DNA from: Pleomorphomonas sp. PLEO
GTDB taxonomy: Bacteria > Pseudomonadota > Alphaproteobacteria > Rhizobiales > Pleomorphomonadaceae
Assembly: GCF_041320595.1 (NCBI RefSeq)
Contig: NZ_CP166625.1
Location: 2,429,501-2,493,500, forward strand
Length of the DNA stretch: 64,000 nt
Direction: 5' to 3'
In this document: positions 1-8,723 of the stretch, in pieces
Numbering within the stretch: the first letter of the stretch is position 1
Layout: each line of letters starts with the position of its first letter
The notes under the pieces: generated by a model
What the model saw: the letters and a program-made list of their open reading frames with translations, nothing else
Told to the model about the DNA's origin: nothing
The model's database searches: none
Made by a program: the position numbers and the translations under genes

Positions 1-354
1 GCGCCGAAGACTTCGGCCGCCTTCCTGCAGCGCCTGCCCTTCGAGGGGCAGATCGTTCACGTGCGTTGGTCCGGCGAAGGCGTGTGGATTCCGCTTGGCG
101 ATTATGATTTCGGCGTGACCTATGAAAACCACACCAGCCATCCGGCTCCGGGCCAGTTCATCCTCTATCCCGGTGGCATCAGCGAGACGGAAATCCTGCT
201 CGCCTACGGTGGTGTGGACTTCGCCTCGAAGGTCGGCCAGCTTGCCGGCAACCATTTCATCACGGTCACCTCCGGGCTGGAGCATCTCCCCGAACTTGGC
301 AAGATGTGCCTTTGGAAGGGCGCGCAGCCGATCCGGTTCGAGCTTGCCGCCTGA
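1..354 (+). CDS. DUF3830 family protein (5' end outside window)
   Basis: The frame is open from base 1 to the TGA at 352-354, so the last 117 residues are visible and the start lies outside the window. The blocks VRWSGEGVWIPLGD, YPGGISETEILLAYGG and AGNHFITV are characteristic of DUF3830, a family of small proteins predicted to form a cyclophilin-like beta-barrel with no settled function. The gene converges on the transporter operon ending at 423, and a shared hairpin separates them. A functional link to that operon is possible but only inferred from position. Confidence 0.85.
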   Translation, partial: APKTSAAFLQRLPFEGQIVHVRWSGEGVWIPLGDYDFGVTYENHTSHPAPGQFILYPGGISETEILLAYGGVDFASKVGQLAGNHFITVTSGLEHLPELGKMCLWKGAQPIRFELAA

Positions 355-383
355 GCCTTTGCCATCGTGGTGAGACAATGAGG

Positions 384-417
384 AAGAGCCACCAACCCTT
401 TGGGCGGTGGCTCTTTT
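384..417. terminator. Bidirectional Rho-independent terminator
   Basis: A perfect 10-bp stem, AAGAGCCACC (384-393) with GGTGGCTCTT (406-415), is followed by a short T run on the plus strand and preceded by A residues that give a U run on the minus strand. It lies between the convergent DUF3830 gene and the minus-strand operon and can serve both. Confidence 0.85.
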
Positions 418-422
418 CGTAC

Positions 423-1163
423 TCAGATCGCCATGGCCTTCAGCTCCTGAAGCGGCGGGATGGTGTCGAACATCACGGTATCGAGGCGGTCCCACAGGAT
501 GCCGCAGGTCGGCTTGTGCGGGGCGGGTACTTCCACCGTTTGGGTTGGCGTGAAGATGGCGTCGACCACCGTGTCGTAGACGTCGGGCGTCAGTTTCTCC
601 GATAGGAGCTGGCAGTCGTGGACGACGGCGGCGCAGGGGGTTGCCGTGGTGATGCGGCCGATGGTGTAGAGCATGCCCCATTCGGCATCGAAGAAGCCGT
701 GGCCCTTGCCGAAGCGCACGCCGTCGAGATTGATGGCGCCGGTGCCAGTGACCATGTAGTCGACCGTCGGCATCTGGGCGATGTCGGCGAGGCTGACCGG
801 ACGGCCGACGCGCTCCATGCCGTCTAGCGTCGCGGCATAGAGGTAGAGGTCGGGCGGTATGACCTTGGGGTCGAGAATCCAGAAACCGCGCTTGATCGAA
901 TAGGTGGTGATCAGCACCGTCTTGCCGTCCTGCAGCGCCTTGAGGCGCAGCCGGTCGAGGCAGTTGTCCGGCGTGATGAAGATGAAGTTAGCGTCCTTGT
1001 AGAAGGGATGGTCTATCAGCCTGTCGACGGCTTTCTCGCCGCCTTCGAAGTCGGCGATGAACTCGCCGAAATTATAGTGGAAGCGGCTGTCGGGCACGGC
1101 GACCTTGCGCAGCTCCGCCCAGACGCGCTCGCGGATGGCGGCCTTGTGTGCGACGATATCCAT
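423..1163 (-). CDS. 5-formyltetrahydrofolate cyclo-ligase-like protein (copy A)
   Basis: A 246-residue member of the 5-FTHF cyclo-ligase fold family. The family glycine-rich motif appears as FGKGHGFFD at residues 151-159, and PDSRFHYNFGEFIADFEG (24-41) marks a divergent subfamily rather than the housekeeping enzyme. I chose ATG 1163 because GGGAG lies six bases upstream; an in-frame ATG at 1178 overlaps the permease stop. It is the last gene of the ABC-transporter operon and a paralogue of the first gene (4526-5263). A 5-FTHF cyclo-ligase paralogue group (COG0212) has been tied to thiamin metabolism by comparative genomics, so salvage of a thiamin-like or other heterocyclic compound is plausible. 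The exact reaction is unknown. Confidence 0.8.
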   Translation of the reverse strand: MDIVAHKAAIRERVWAELRKVAVPDSRFHYNFGEFIADFEGGEKAVDRLIDHPFYKDANFIFITPDNCLDRLRLKALQDGKTVLITTYSIKRGFWILDPKVIPPDLYLYAATLDGMERVGRPVSLADIAQMPTVDYMVTGTGAINLDGVRFGKGHGFFDAEWGMLYTIGRITTATPCAAVVHDCQLLSEKLTPDVYDTVVDAIFTPTQTVEVPAPHKPTCGILWDRLDTVMFDTIPPLQELKAMAI

Positions 1164-1174
1164 GGTGTGCTCCC

Positions 1175-2743
1175 TCATCCGGCGGATGGCATGCCGAGAC
1201 GCCGGAGCGTCCGGTGTTCGATCGTCAGAACGATCTGATAGAAGATGACGGCCACCACCACCGACAGCACGGCGACCGACCAGATCATGCCGTAGTCGAG
1301 ATAGCCGCGAGACTGGTTGAGGAGGTTGCCGAGGCCGGTGCCGGTGGCGAGCCATTCGGCGATCATCACCCCGAGCAGGGCGCGCGGAACGGTCAACCGG
1401 GTGGCGGCGAACAGGAAGGGCAACGAGGCCGGCAGCGCCACGAGGCGCAGGGTCGTCCATGGGCCGCCGCCATAGGCCCTGGGCACGTCGAGCGCGGTGC
1501 GCGGCACCATGGACAGCCCCTGGGCCAGCGTGACGAAGGCGGGGAAGAAGGTGACCGAGACGGTGATCCACAGGATCACCGACGGGCCGCGCCCGAGGAT
1601 CAGCACCAACAGCGGCGTCAGCGCCACCAACGGCATGGTCTGGGTGACCAGCGCCACCGGCAGGAAAGAGCGGACGAGCGCCGGCTTCAGCACCGAGGCA
1701 AGAGCCAGCAGGAAGGCAAAGCCAAGGCCGGCGGTGAGTCCGATCAGCGTCAGCGGCAACGTCTGGCCGAAGGCGGCGAGCAACCGATGCTGGGCGGTTG
1801 GCGATGCGGGCGCCAGGAACAGATATTCGAACAGGCCGATCGGCGTCTTGGCGATCATCGAGGGTACGCCGAGCGCGGTGAGCACCAGCCACCACACGAG
1901 GAAGGGCAGGGCCAGCGATCCCAAGGCTAGCAGCGCCCGCTGTCCCACGGTTTCCGGCTTTTGCTCATCGCTGGGCGCGTTGGGCGACAGGGTGACGGCG
2001 GCGCCGTTGCCGGCGATCTTCCAGGTGAGAAGCGCGAACAGGCCGTAGGCGAGGCCGGCGATCAGCGTGGCGGAGAGGCCGATGCCCCAGAGGCGGGGAG
2101 GGTCGGCGCGGCCGAGCGAACCGATCAGATAGGCGCCGAGGCCATAGCGGCCGCCGCCGCCGAATTCGGCGAGGATCGAGCCGAGCACGGCGTTGGGCGC
2201 GGCTATCCTGAGGCCGGCGACGATCACCGGCAGGGCGCTGCGCAACTGTACCAGGCGGAAGGTGGTGAGCCGTCCCCCGCCATAGGCCGAGACGAGATCG
2301 AGGAGGCGGCGGTCTGTCTGACCGATGCCGGTCACCGTCGCCGTCATGGTGACGAAGTAGCAGCCGAGGGCGGCGAGCACGATGCGCGGCGCCATGCCCG
2401 ACAGCGTCAGCACCAGGATGGGCGATATGGCGATCGGCGGCAGCGCGAACAGGGCGATGTTGAGGCCTCGGCTCAATCGAGCGGTGAGCGGCCACAGGGA
2501 AAAGACGACGCCGGCTACGACGGCGATCAGGTTGCCGATGACGAAGCCGGCGCTGGCACCGGCCAGCGTTGCCAGGATATGCGGCGGATAGTCGGCGAAA
2601 TCGGCGATGAAGCGACTGACGATGGCACTCGGTGCGGGCAGGGCGCCGCCGGCCACCAGCTTCCATTGGCCGACGATCTCCCAGACGACGAGGAGCATGG
2701 CGAGATCGAGGACGAGGCGTCGCGCGCGGCGATCAGCGGCCAT
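1175..2743 (-). CDS. ABC transporter permease, tandem-fused double BPD domain
   Basis: The 522-residue protein contains two homologous inner-membrane permease halves (about residues 15-250 and 280-515). Each has hydrophobic helices and an EAA-like loop ending in a Y-G-G-G segment (SAYGGGRLTTFRL in the first, RAYGGGPWTTLRL in the second). Single-domain members of this nitrate/sulfonate/taurine class (SsuC, ThiX) are about 260 residues and dimerise, so this is a genetic fusion of both subunits. ATG 2743 overlaps the ATPase stop by 11 bases and a longer start at 2776 is less likely. It would carry the ligand delivered by the 3503-4474 binding protein. Confidence 0.88.
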   Translation of the reverse strand: MAADRRARRLVLDLAMLLVVWEIVGQWKLVAGGALPAPSAIVSRFIADFADYPPHILATLAGASAGFVIGNLIAVVAGVVFSLWPLTARLSRGLNIALFALPPIAISPILVLTLSGMAPRIVLAALGCYFVTMTATVTGIGQTDRRLLDLVSAYGGGRLTTFRLVQLRSALPVIVAGLRIAAPNAVLGSILAEFGGGGRYGLGAYLIGSLGRADPPRLWGIGLSATLIAGLAYGLFALLTWKIAGNGAAVTLSPNAPSDEQKPETVGQRALLALGSLALPFLVWWLVLTALGVPSMIAKTPIGLFEYLFLAPASPTAQHRLLAAFGQTLPLTLIGLTAGLGFAFLLALASVLKPALVRSFLPVALVTQTMPLVALTPLLVLILGRGPSVILWITVSVTFFPAFVTLAQGLSMVPRTALDVPRAYGGGPWTTLRLVALPASLPFLFAATRLTVPRALLGVMIAEWLATGTGLGNLLNQSRGYLDYGMIWSVAVLSVVVAVIFYQIVLTIEHRTLRRLGMPSAG

Positions 2744-3503
2744 GCAGCGCCTCCGCGATCCGGTCTTCGAGGGCATGGAAGGCGGGGTCGAAGAACAGGC
2801 TGGGCAGGCGCGGGCGGGCGAAGGGGATGTCGATGATCTCGGAAATTCGGCCCGGCTTGCTTTGCATGACCACGACGCGATCGGCGAGGAACACCGCTTC
2901 GTCGATGCCGTGGGTGACGAGTAGCGTGGTCGCGCGTCCTTCGAGCCATATGCGCTGCAGTTCGAGGTTCATCTGGCGGCGCAGGATCTGGTCGAGCGCG
3001 CCGAACGGCTCGTCGAGGAACAGGATGGAGGGATCGGTGACCAAGGCACGGGCGATGGCGACGCGCTGGCGCATGCCGCCGGAGAGTTCGCCCGGCAGCG
3101 ACGCTTCGAAGCCCTTGAGGCCGACGAGGTCGATGAGATGGGCGATCTTTTCAGCCGATGCGGCGCGCTTGCGGCCGAGTACGTCGAGGGGCAGGGCGAT
3201 GTTGCCTTCGACGGAGCGCCAGGGCATCAGCGCGCTGTCCTGAAAGGCGATGCCGGTCAGCCCTTCCTTGGCCGCCTGCCGGGGCGGCTTGCCGAGCAGG
3301 CTGACGTGACCGGCGTCTGGCTCGTCGAGGCCGAGCGCGATGCGCAGCAGCGTCGACTTGCCGCAGCCGGAGGGGCCGATCAGCGCCGTGAACGAGCCGA
3401 CCGGGCAGTCGAGGCTGACGTCGGACAGCGCGGTGACGGTGTCGCCGCGCATGGTGAACATGCGCGACAACCCGCTGAGATGGATGCCTGACGAGCCCGC
3501 CAT
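2733..3503 (-). CDS. ABC transporter ATP-binding protein (nitrate/sulfonate/taurine-NMT1 class)
   Basis: A 256-residue ATPase with Walker A GPSGCGKST (43-51), the Q-loop region IAFQDSALMPW typical of SsuB/TauB-like ATPases, signature [14 protein letters not shown], Walker B ILFLDEPFGALD and H-loop LLVTHGIDEA. It powers the importer formed with the fused permease and the binding protein. Its ATG shares one base with the stop of the binding-protein gene (TGATG), so the two are translationally coupled. Confidence 0.92.
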   Translation of the reverse strand: MAGSSGIHLSGLSRMFTMRGDTVTALSDVSLDCPVGSFTALIGPSGCGKSTLLRIALGLDEPDAGHVSLLGKPPRQAAKEGLTGIAFQDSALMPWRSVEGNIALPLDVLGRKRAASAEKIAHLIDLVGLKGFEASLPGELSGGMRQRVAIARALVTDPSILFLDEPFGALDQILRRQMNLELQRIWLEGRATTLLVTHGIDEAVFLADRVVVMQSKPGRISEIIDIPFARPRLPSLFFDPAFHALEDRIAEALHGR

Positions 3504-4474
3504 CAGATTTCCTGGGCGAGGGTGGTGTCGAAATACTCGCGCTTGGCGGTGATGCCGACGGCGGCGAGCGCCTTGATGTTGGCGGCGATCGCCTCCTCGG
3601 TCATGGCGAAGATGCCGGCCGGGCTGTCGATCAGCGGCTTCTGGGCGGTGTTGAAATAGACCTCGTTGTCGATCGAGCGGCCGGTGCCCTTGAACCAGCT
3701 GTCCTTGAAGGTCGGCGGGTAGGCGGCGGGGTCTTTCAGCGCCTCGACCCAGCCCTTGCGGCTGGCGCGCAGGAAGGCGACGATTTCCTTGCGCTTGGTC
3801 TTCAGCGTCTCCTCGGTGACCACCACCGTGTCGTTGAAGATGGTGAAGCCAAAATCGTAGAGCAGGAAGGAGGTCGCCTTCTCGCCCGATTGCTCGATGG
3901 TGTAGGGCACGTTGGTGGTGAAATCGACCGAGGCGTCGATTTCACCCTTGATCAGCGGCGTCGGGTCGTAGGCGTAGGGAACGATGTTGACCTTGCTGCG
4001 ATCGACGCCGGAGATCTTCAGCATCGCCTCGACGGAAATGACGTTGACCGGTGGCACGGCCAGCGTCTTGCCGATCAGATCCTCCGGCTTGTTGATGGGG
4101 TTCTTGGCTAGCGATACGACGCCGAGCGGGTTCTTCTGGTATTGGGCGCCGATGATCTTGAAGGGCGCGCCCTGGTCGACGATCGCCTGAATGGTGGTGT
4201 CGGGCGTGGTCAGCGTCAGGTCGGCCTTGCCTGCGATCAGCGCGCTCTCGGGAATGACGTCGGGACCTCCCGGCAGATAATTGAGATCAAGGCCCTCGGC
4301 GGCAAAGTAACCCTTGTCGAGGGCGGTGAAATAGCCGGTGAATTCGGCGTCGTTGATCCAGGAGGCCTGGAAGGTGAATGGCGTGGCGGCGAGGGCGCGG
4401 CGACCGACGAGCGGCAGCGTGGCGGCGGCACCGGTAAGCGCCAGGAAGTGGCGTCGATTCAAAGCTGGTGTCAT
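3503..4474 (-). CDS. NMT1/THI5-like ABC substrate-binding protein, Tat-exported
   Basis: A 323-residue periplasmic binding protein. The N-terminus NRRHFLALTGAAATLPLVG carries a twin-arginine motif and ends near Ala-Leu-Ala (about residue 30), pointing to Tat export. The body (FQASWINDAEFTGYFTALDK, then PGGPDV) matches the NMT1/THI5/SsuA-like class, whose members bind pyrimidine thiamin precursors, alkanesulfonates, nitrate and other small ligands. The ligand cannot be read from the sequence. It is the second gene of the operon, 51 bp after the first cyclo-ligase-like gene. Confidence 0.88.
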   Translation of the reverse strand: MTPALNRRHFLALTGAAATLPLVGRRALAATPFTFQASWINDAEFTGYFTALDKGYFAAEGLDLNYLPGGPDVIPESALIAGKADLTLTTPDTTIQAIVDQGAPFKIIGAQYQKNPLGVVSLAKNPINKPEDLIGKTLAVPPVNVISVEAMLKISGVDRSKVNIVPYAYDPTPLIKGEIDASVDFTTNVPYTIEQSGEKATSFLLYDFGFTIFNDTVVVTEETLKTKRKEIVAFLRASRKGWVEALKDPAAYPPTFKDSWFKGTGRSIDNEVYFNTAQKPLIDSPAGIFAMTEEAIAANIKALAAVGITAKREYFDTTLAQEI

Positions 4475-4525
4475 CGTTTTGTTCCCCGTTTTTCTTTGTC
4501 TCAGGCATCCCCGGAGGGGATGGGA

Positions 4526-5263
4526 TCAGGCAACGCCTCTGAGGCGCGCCAGTTCGGCAAGCGGCGGATTGCCGGCAATTTCGTCGGGCGCGAGCAGCTC
4601 CCAGCGGATGCCGCGCGGCCGGCGGTGCTGGCGCTCCACGGTAACAAGCCGGCTCGGCGTGGCGATGAAATCGACGGCGATATCGGTGGCACTGGGCGGT
4701 AGCCGATCGTCGACGACCTGGACGTCATGGACGACCGCGAACACTGGCGTGGTATCGGCGACGAGGCCGACGTCGGAGAACATGCCCCATTCGAGATCGA
4801 AGTAGCCGTGGCCCTTGCCGAAGCGCAGCCCGTCGGTGGTAACCGCCGAGGCGCCGGTGGCGAGGAAGGCGAAGCGCTCGAAATCGCAGATTTCCCTCAG
4901 CGTGATGGGGCGGGCGAAATGCTCGATGCCGTCGAGCCAGGCAGCGGCGAAGGCGAGCTCCGGCGTCAGCGCGCCGGCTTCGAGCAGCAGAAAGCCGCGC
5001 TTGATGTTGTAGGTGGAGACGACGAAGGGACGGCCCGCCTTAGCCAGGGCGACGCGCAGGGCGGCCATGGAATTGTCGGGTGTGACGAAGGCGAGGCCGT
5101 CGCCAGCGGCCGCCGCATGGGCGATCAGTCGCTCGGTTGCCTCGCCGGAGCCGGCGAAGTCGGGAATGAAACTGGAGAAATCGGTGTGAAAGCGGGCGTC
5201 GGGAACGGCGACTTCCTTGAGCCGGTCCCAGATCCGCTGTCGGATGAGGCGTGATTGCCGCAC
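4526..5263 (-). CDS. 5-formyltetrahydrofolate cyclo-ligase-like protein (copy B)
   Basis: A 245-residue paralogue of the 423-1163 product, sharing VPDARFHTDFSSFIPDF near residues 20-36, FVTPDN, STYNIKRGF and the glycine motif FGKGHGYFD (about 148-156). It probably starts at GTG 5263, after a GGGGG-type ribosome site. It is the first gene of the operon, directly behind the GTTTCA operator region and the divergent RpiR gene. Two divergent copies around one importer suggest successive or alternative ATP-dependent steps on the imported compound; this is inference. Confidence 0.8.
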   Translation of the reverse strand: MRQSRLIRQRIWDRLKEVAVPDARFHTDFSSFIPDFAGSGEATERLIAHAAAAGDGLAFVTPDNSMAALRVALAKAGRPFVVSTYNIKRGFLLLEAGALTPELAFAAAWLDGIEHFARPITLREICDFERFAFLATGASAVTTDGLRFGKGHGYFDLEWGMFSDVGLVADTTPVFAVVHDVQVVDDRLPPSATDIAVDFIATPSRLVTVERQHRRPRGIRWELLAPDEIAGNPPLAELARLRGVA

Positions 5264-5279
5264 CTGCCGTACCCCCTCA

Positions 5280-5320
5280 GTTTCATTGTTTCACTAAGAA
5301 TGAAACAGCAGTTTCATCAT
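5280..5320. promoter_or_regulatory. Predicted RpiR operator cluster
   Basis: Between the divergent operon and the rpiR gene there is a perfect inverted repeat TGTTTCA-N7-TGAAACA (5287-5307). GTTTCA occurs again at 5280-5285 and 5311-5316, making four half-sites in about 37 bp. This is a typical layout for a dimeric or tetrameric SIS-domain regulator controlling both directions. Confidence 0.7.
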
Positions 5321-5375
5321 TGCAAGTGGGGTGCTATTGTTTTTTTGTACGCCGCGACATCGGAGGCGGATCGGG

Positions 5376-6233
5376 ATGGCATCGAGGCTGGTCTTACGTA
5401 TTCAGGAACGCTTTGCCCGCCTGACGGCTGGCGAGCAGAAGCTCGCCCGGCTGATCCTCGACCGTTCCGACGACATCCTCGCCTATTCGGCCACCGAAAT
5501 CGCCGAGATGGCGGGGGTTTCCAAGGCGACGGCGGCGCGCTTCTTCCAGCATCTCGGCTACACCGATTTCAACGAGGTGCGCCTGCAATCGCGCGAGGAG
5601 CGCAACCGCACCGAGCCCTACGAGCTGTCGGTCACCCAGTCGACCGAGGTGGCGCTGGGGCGCAGCCTCAGCACGCATCTGGAATTGGAACTCAGCAACC
5701 TGACCCGGACCTTCGAGGAGATGCGCTCGGACAAGGTGCGGCAAGCGGCGGAACTCATCTATCGAGCGCCGCATGTCTGGGTGCTCGGCCTCGGCATCGA
5801 CGAGGGCTTTGCCCGCTACGTCCGCCTGCTGCTCGCCCGCCTCCGGCACTCGGTGATGATCCTCGGTATCAACCAGGGTTCATGGGCTGAGGATCTGGCC
5901 ATGGCCGGTCCCAAGGACGCGCTGCTGCTGGTCACCCTGCCGCCGCATCAGGCGGTGCTCAAGCCGATCCTCGCCTACGCTGCCACCAGCCGCCTCAACG
6001 TCGTCACGGTGACCGATCGTTCGTCGATGCTGGAATTGCAGCGGCATTCCAAGGTGGTTCTGCCGTGCCATGCCGCGAGCTTCGCGCTGGGGCCGTCGCA
6101 TACGGCGGTGGCGAGCGTGCTGCGCCTTCTGTGTCTGACGCTTGCCTCGATCGGCGGGCAAGGCGCCGAACAGCGGGCCGAGATCGTTGCCGCCATTCAT
6201 GAGGAACTCGGCGATTTCGATCTGGAGCCCTGA
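5376..6233 (+). CDS. RpiR-family transcriptional regulator (HTH + SIS)
   Basis: A 285-residue regulator. The N-terminal HTH_6 domain includes YSATEIAEMAGVSKATAARF (about residues 33-52), and the C-terminal SIS phosphosugar-binding-like domain starts near VWVLGLGIDEGF (about 125). ATG 5376 has GGAGG nine bases upstream and is preferred to an earlier in-frame ATG at 5331. It is divergent from the folate-ligase-like/ABC operon and separated from it by GTTTCA repeats, so it likely controls that operon in response to a metabolite bound by the SIS domain. Confidence 0.9.
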   Translation: MASRLVLRIQERFARLTAGEQKLARLILDRSDDILAYSATEIAEMAGVSKATAARFFQHLGYTDFNEVRLQSREERNRTEPYELSVTQSTEVALGRSLSTHLELELSNLTRTFEEMRSDKVRQAAELIYRAPHVWVLGLGIDEGFARYVRLLLARLRHSVMILGINQGSWAEDLAMAGPKDALLLVTLPPHQAVLKPILAYAATSRLNVVTVTDRSSMLELQRHSKVVLPCHAASFALGPSHTAVASVLRLLCLTLASIGGQGAEQRAEIVAAIHEELGDFDLEP

Positions 6234-6482
6234 ACCAGAGCCTTTCAGCTGAGGTTTCCTTCCCTGTTCAATCCTAGTGGACGAGTATTCGGTCGCATCA
6301 ACTTTAGATTGATTGTGATGTATTTCGATTGTTTATTTTTGATCTATATTTATTAGAAAATGCTGTTGCACTGTTCATGAGCGAAGAGGCAAATGTAGAA
6401 AGCAATATACAAGATATACAATTAGAGATTTGTATATAAATCGCGGGATATATTGTTTGGCTAACTCGCCAATCGGAATCCC
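6234..6482 (+). promoter_or_regulatory. AT-rich leader/promoter region of the diguanylate cyclase gene
   Basis: About 250 bp without a gene, strikingly AT-rich against its surroundings, especially 6300-6450. It contains an inverted repeat ATATACAA (6405-6412) / TTGTATAT (6430-6437). The composition suggests a promoter bound by a nucleoid protein or recently acquired DNA. Confidence 0.45.
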
Positions 6483-8072
6483 ATGTTGAGGCTGCTGCAG
6501 ATTCGCATCGTCATCTTGGCCGCGGTTTTTATCGGCTTGGTACCCTTTGTGGTCAGCGAGCTCGTTCGCACGCGTGCCGACATGGCGGGGCAGATCGAGG
6601 CCATCAACAAGAGCATGCTGGTTTCGCTTGCCCGCGGCCAGAAAGCTTTCGTCGAGGCGCGTCTTGAGGTCGAAAGATTATCCGAGACGATCGCGCTCTA
6701 CGACGGCATCAGGCATATGTCTCCGGCGACTTGCAATGAAAGCCTGTCGCGCTTCCTCGCCGTTCAGCAAAAGATCGAGCGTATTTCGCTGGTTTCGCCC
6801 GAGGGTGAGATTTACTGCTCCACGGATCCGAGAGCGATCGGCATCAAAATTGACGACAGGGACTATTTCTCCGCCGCCCTTGCATCGAGGGACGTCGTCT
6901 GGAGCGATTTTGCCTTAAGCCGCGTCACGGGAACGGTGAATACGAAGTCCGCCCAGGCCCTGCGGACAGGCAATCACGTCGATCTTGTGCTGCTGATCAC
7001 GCTCAACACGGCTTACCTGCGCCAAATGGTCCTCGATCAGTTCGAGTTTCCACTGACCTATGCCATGCTTTTGGACGCCGATGGAAAGTTGCTCGGCGGT
7101 GGCGCGATGCCAGGGGTCGACGTTTCGCTCTCCGACATAACCACCAAGCGGCTGGCCGAGCTGGGAACCGGGCTCGTCATGCCTGGAACCTATGGAGCGG
7201 GGGGAAATGTATTCGGCGCCGCTTTGCTGCCGGGGATTTCCAACCGAATTGGCTTTGCCATATCAACCGATAAAATTCGCGCCGCCGCGACCCACGCGAT
7301 GATTGAACGGCTGATACTGGTCGCAATCGTTGCTGTCGGCATAGCCTCGGCCGTGCTCGGCTTGCTCGAATGGCTGGTGCTGCGGGGATTGAGGCAGGTC
7401 GTTCACGTTGCCGAACGCGTCTCCGCCGGCGACTGGACCTCCCGGATCACCCAGAAATCCCTCTTGCCCGACCTGGCTTTGGTCGGGCGATCCGTCAACA
7501 TGATGCTCGACAGCTTGGAAGCGTCCGTTCACAGCGATGCGCTGACCGGCCTTGCCAATCGGCGGGCCCTCGACAAGGTCTTGCAAGATAGTCTCGATCG
7601 GCTGAAGAGCCAAGGCGTCGGCTTTACCGTCGTCATGATCGACATCGACGAGTTCAAGCTGTTCAACGACCATTATGGGCATGGCACTGGCGACGATGTT
7701 TTGCAGGCGATCGGCGCGACGATCTGGAAATTTGCCTGTCGAGCAGGCGAGATCGCGGCGCGGTATGGCGGCGAGGAATTCACCCTGATCCTGGTGGAGA
7801 CGGATCGGCAGATGGTATCGCAACATTTGGAGGGGTTGAGGAAAACCATTGAAGAGATCGGTATTCCGCATCTCTTCTCCCCCCATGGCATCTGCACCGT
7901 CAGTATTGGCTATGCCACGGCAAAGCCGGACGATAGTCCGGTGTCGGCCCTCGCGCGCGCCGACGGCTGCATGTATTTGGCCAAGAAAAAGGGCAGGAAC
8001 CGAGTGGAAGGGGTTCCCGCCGATCGGCAAGACTTGGAGTTTTTCTCCAACTTTCTGACGGACGTGGCCTGA
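6483..8072 (+). CDS. Membrane diguanylate cyclase (periplasmic sensor, HAMP, GGDEF)
   Basis: A 529-residue inner-membrane signalling enzyme making cyclic di-GMP from two GTP. TM1 spans about residues 7-28. A periplasmic Cache-like domain (with LVSPEGEIYCSTD and DDRDYFSAAL) follows, then TM2 near 265-290, a HAMP-like linker and a GGDEF domain from about 350. The active-site loop is RYGGEEF (427-433), an accepted catalytic variant. The inhibitory-site position, normally RxxD, reads RAGE (RxxE), so product inhibition may be weakened. It stands alone behind an AT-rich leader. No EAL domain is present. Confidence 0.92.
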   Translation: MLRLLQIRIVILAAVFIGLVPFVVSELVRTRADMAGQIEAINKSMLVSLARGQKAFVEARLEVERLSETIALYDGIRHMSPATCNESLSRFLAVQQKIERISLVSPEGEIYCSTDPRAIGIKIDDRDYFSAALASRDVVWSDFALSRVTGTVNTKSAQALRTGNHVDLVLLITLNTAYLRQMVLDQFEFPLTYAMLLDADGKLLGGGAMPGVDVSLSDITTKRLAELGTGLVMPGTYGAGGNVFGAALLPGISNRIGFAISTDKIRAAATHAMIERLILVAIVAVGIASAVLGLLEWLVLRGLRQVVHVAERVSAGDWTSRITQKSLLPDLALVGRSVNMMLDSLEASVHSDALTGLANRRALDKVLQDSLDRLKSQGVGFTVVMIDIDEFKLFNDHYGHGTGDDVLQAIGATIWKFACRAGEIAARYGGEEFTLILVETDRQMVSQHLEGLRKTIEEIGIPHLFSPHGICTVSIGYATAKPDDSPVSALARADGCMYLAKKKGRNRVEGVPADRQDLEFFSNFLTDVA

Positions 8073-8246
8073 GACCTAGCTTTCGGCGCAACGCGCTCGG
8101 CGTCACGAGGTCGAACCGTGGGCAGCGCTCTTTGGGTTGGCGGATGCCAGGAGCCACACCTGAAGCCAGATTTTGAATTCCAGCCCTTTTCGATTAGCGT
8201 TCGGTTTCCTCGATTTGACAGCCAAATCGCTCAAGGGACCTCAGAA

Positions 8247-8708
8247 ATGACAAGTGATGCAACGGGCGCTCATCAGCTTGGGACGGCGACCGCGACGCCC
8301 CTTTCGCCTGACGAGGCGATCCTTGATCGCGTGCCCAATCCTCATCCCGATATCGATTATCTCGCTCGTTTTACCGCGCCGGAGTTTACCTCCCTTTGCC
8401 CTGTGACAGGGCAGCCGGATTTTGCTCACCTGGTGATCGATTATGTTCCCGATCAGTGGCTCGTCGAATCCAAGTCCCTGAAGCTGTTCCTGACGTCGTT
8501 TCGCAACCACGGTTCCTTTCATGAAGACTGCACCATCATGATTGCGCGCCGGCTGGTCGAACGCCTGGCGCCGCGCTGGCTCAGGATTGGCGGCTACTGG
8601 TATCCGAGGGGCGGGATCCCGATCGACGTCTTCTGGCAAACGGGCGCGCCACCTAGGGATCTTTGGCTTCCCGATCAGGGCGTCGCGACTTATCGCGGCC
8701 GTGGTTAG
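8247..8708 (+). CDS. queF: NADPH-dependent 7-cyano-7-deazaguanine reductase QueF
   Basis: A 153-residue single-domain (type I) QueF that reduces preQ0 to preQ1 in queuosine biosynthesis. The catalytic cysteine lies in [12 protein letters not shown]. The substrate/NADPH-binding block ESKSLKLF...[11 protein letters not shown] contains the conserved His and Glu. ATG 8247, preceded by AAGGGA, gives the normal family length; the frame extends upstream to 8118 without homology. No other queuosine gene is visible nearby. Confidence 0.93.
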   Translation: MTSDATGAHQLGTATATPLSPDEAILDRVPNPHPDIDYLARFTAPEFTSLCPVTGQPDFAHLVIDYVPDQWLVESKSLKLFLTSFRNHGSFHEDCTIMIARRLVERLAPRWLRIGGYWYPRGGIPIDVFWQTGAPPRDLWLPDQGVATYRGRG

Positions 8709-8723
8709 CGCGGTCTGGAAAGT

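Noticed and set aside
1148-1930. Plus-strand 260-codon frame over the fused permease
   Set aside because: Composition (Gln/Arg/Gly-rich) is that of an antisense shadow; the minus-strand permease is unambiguous.
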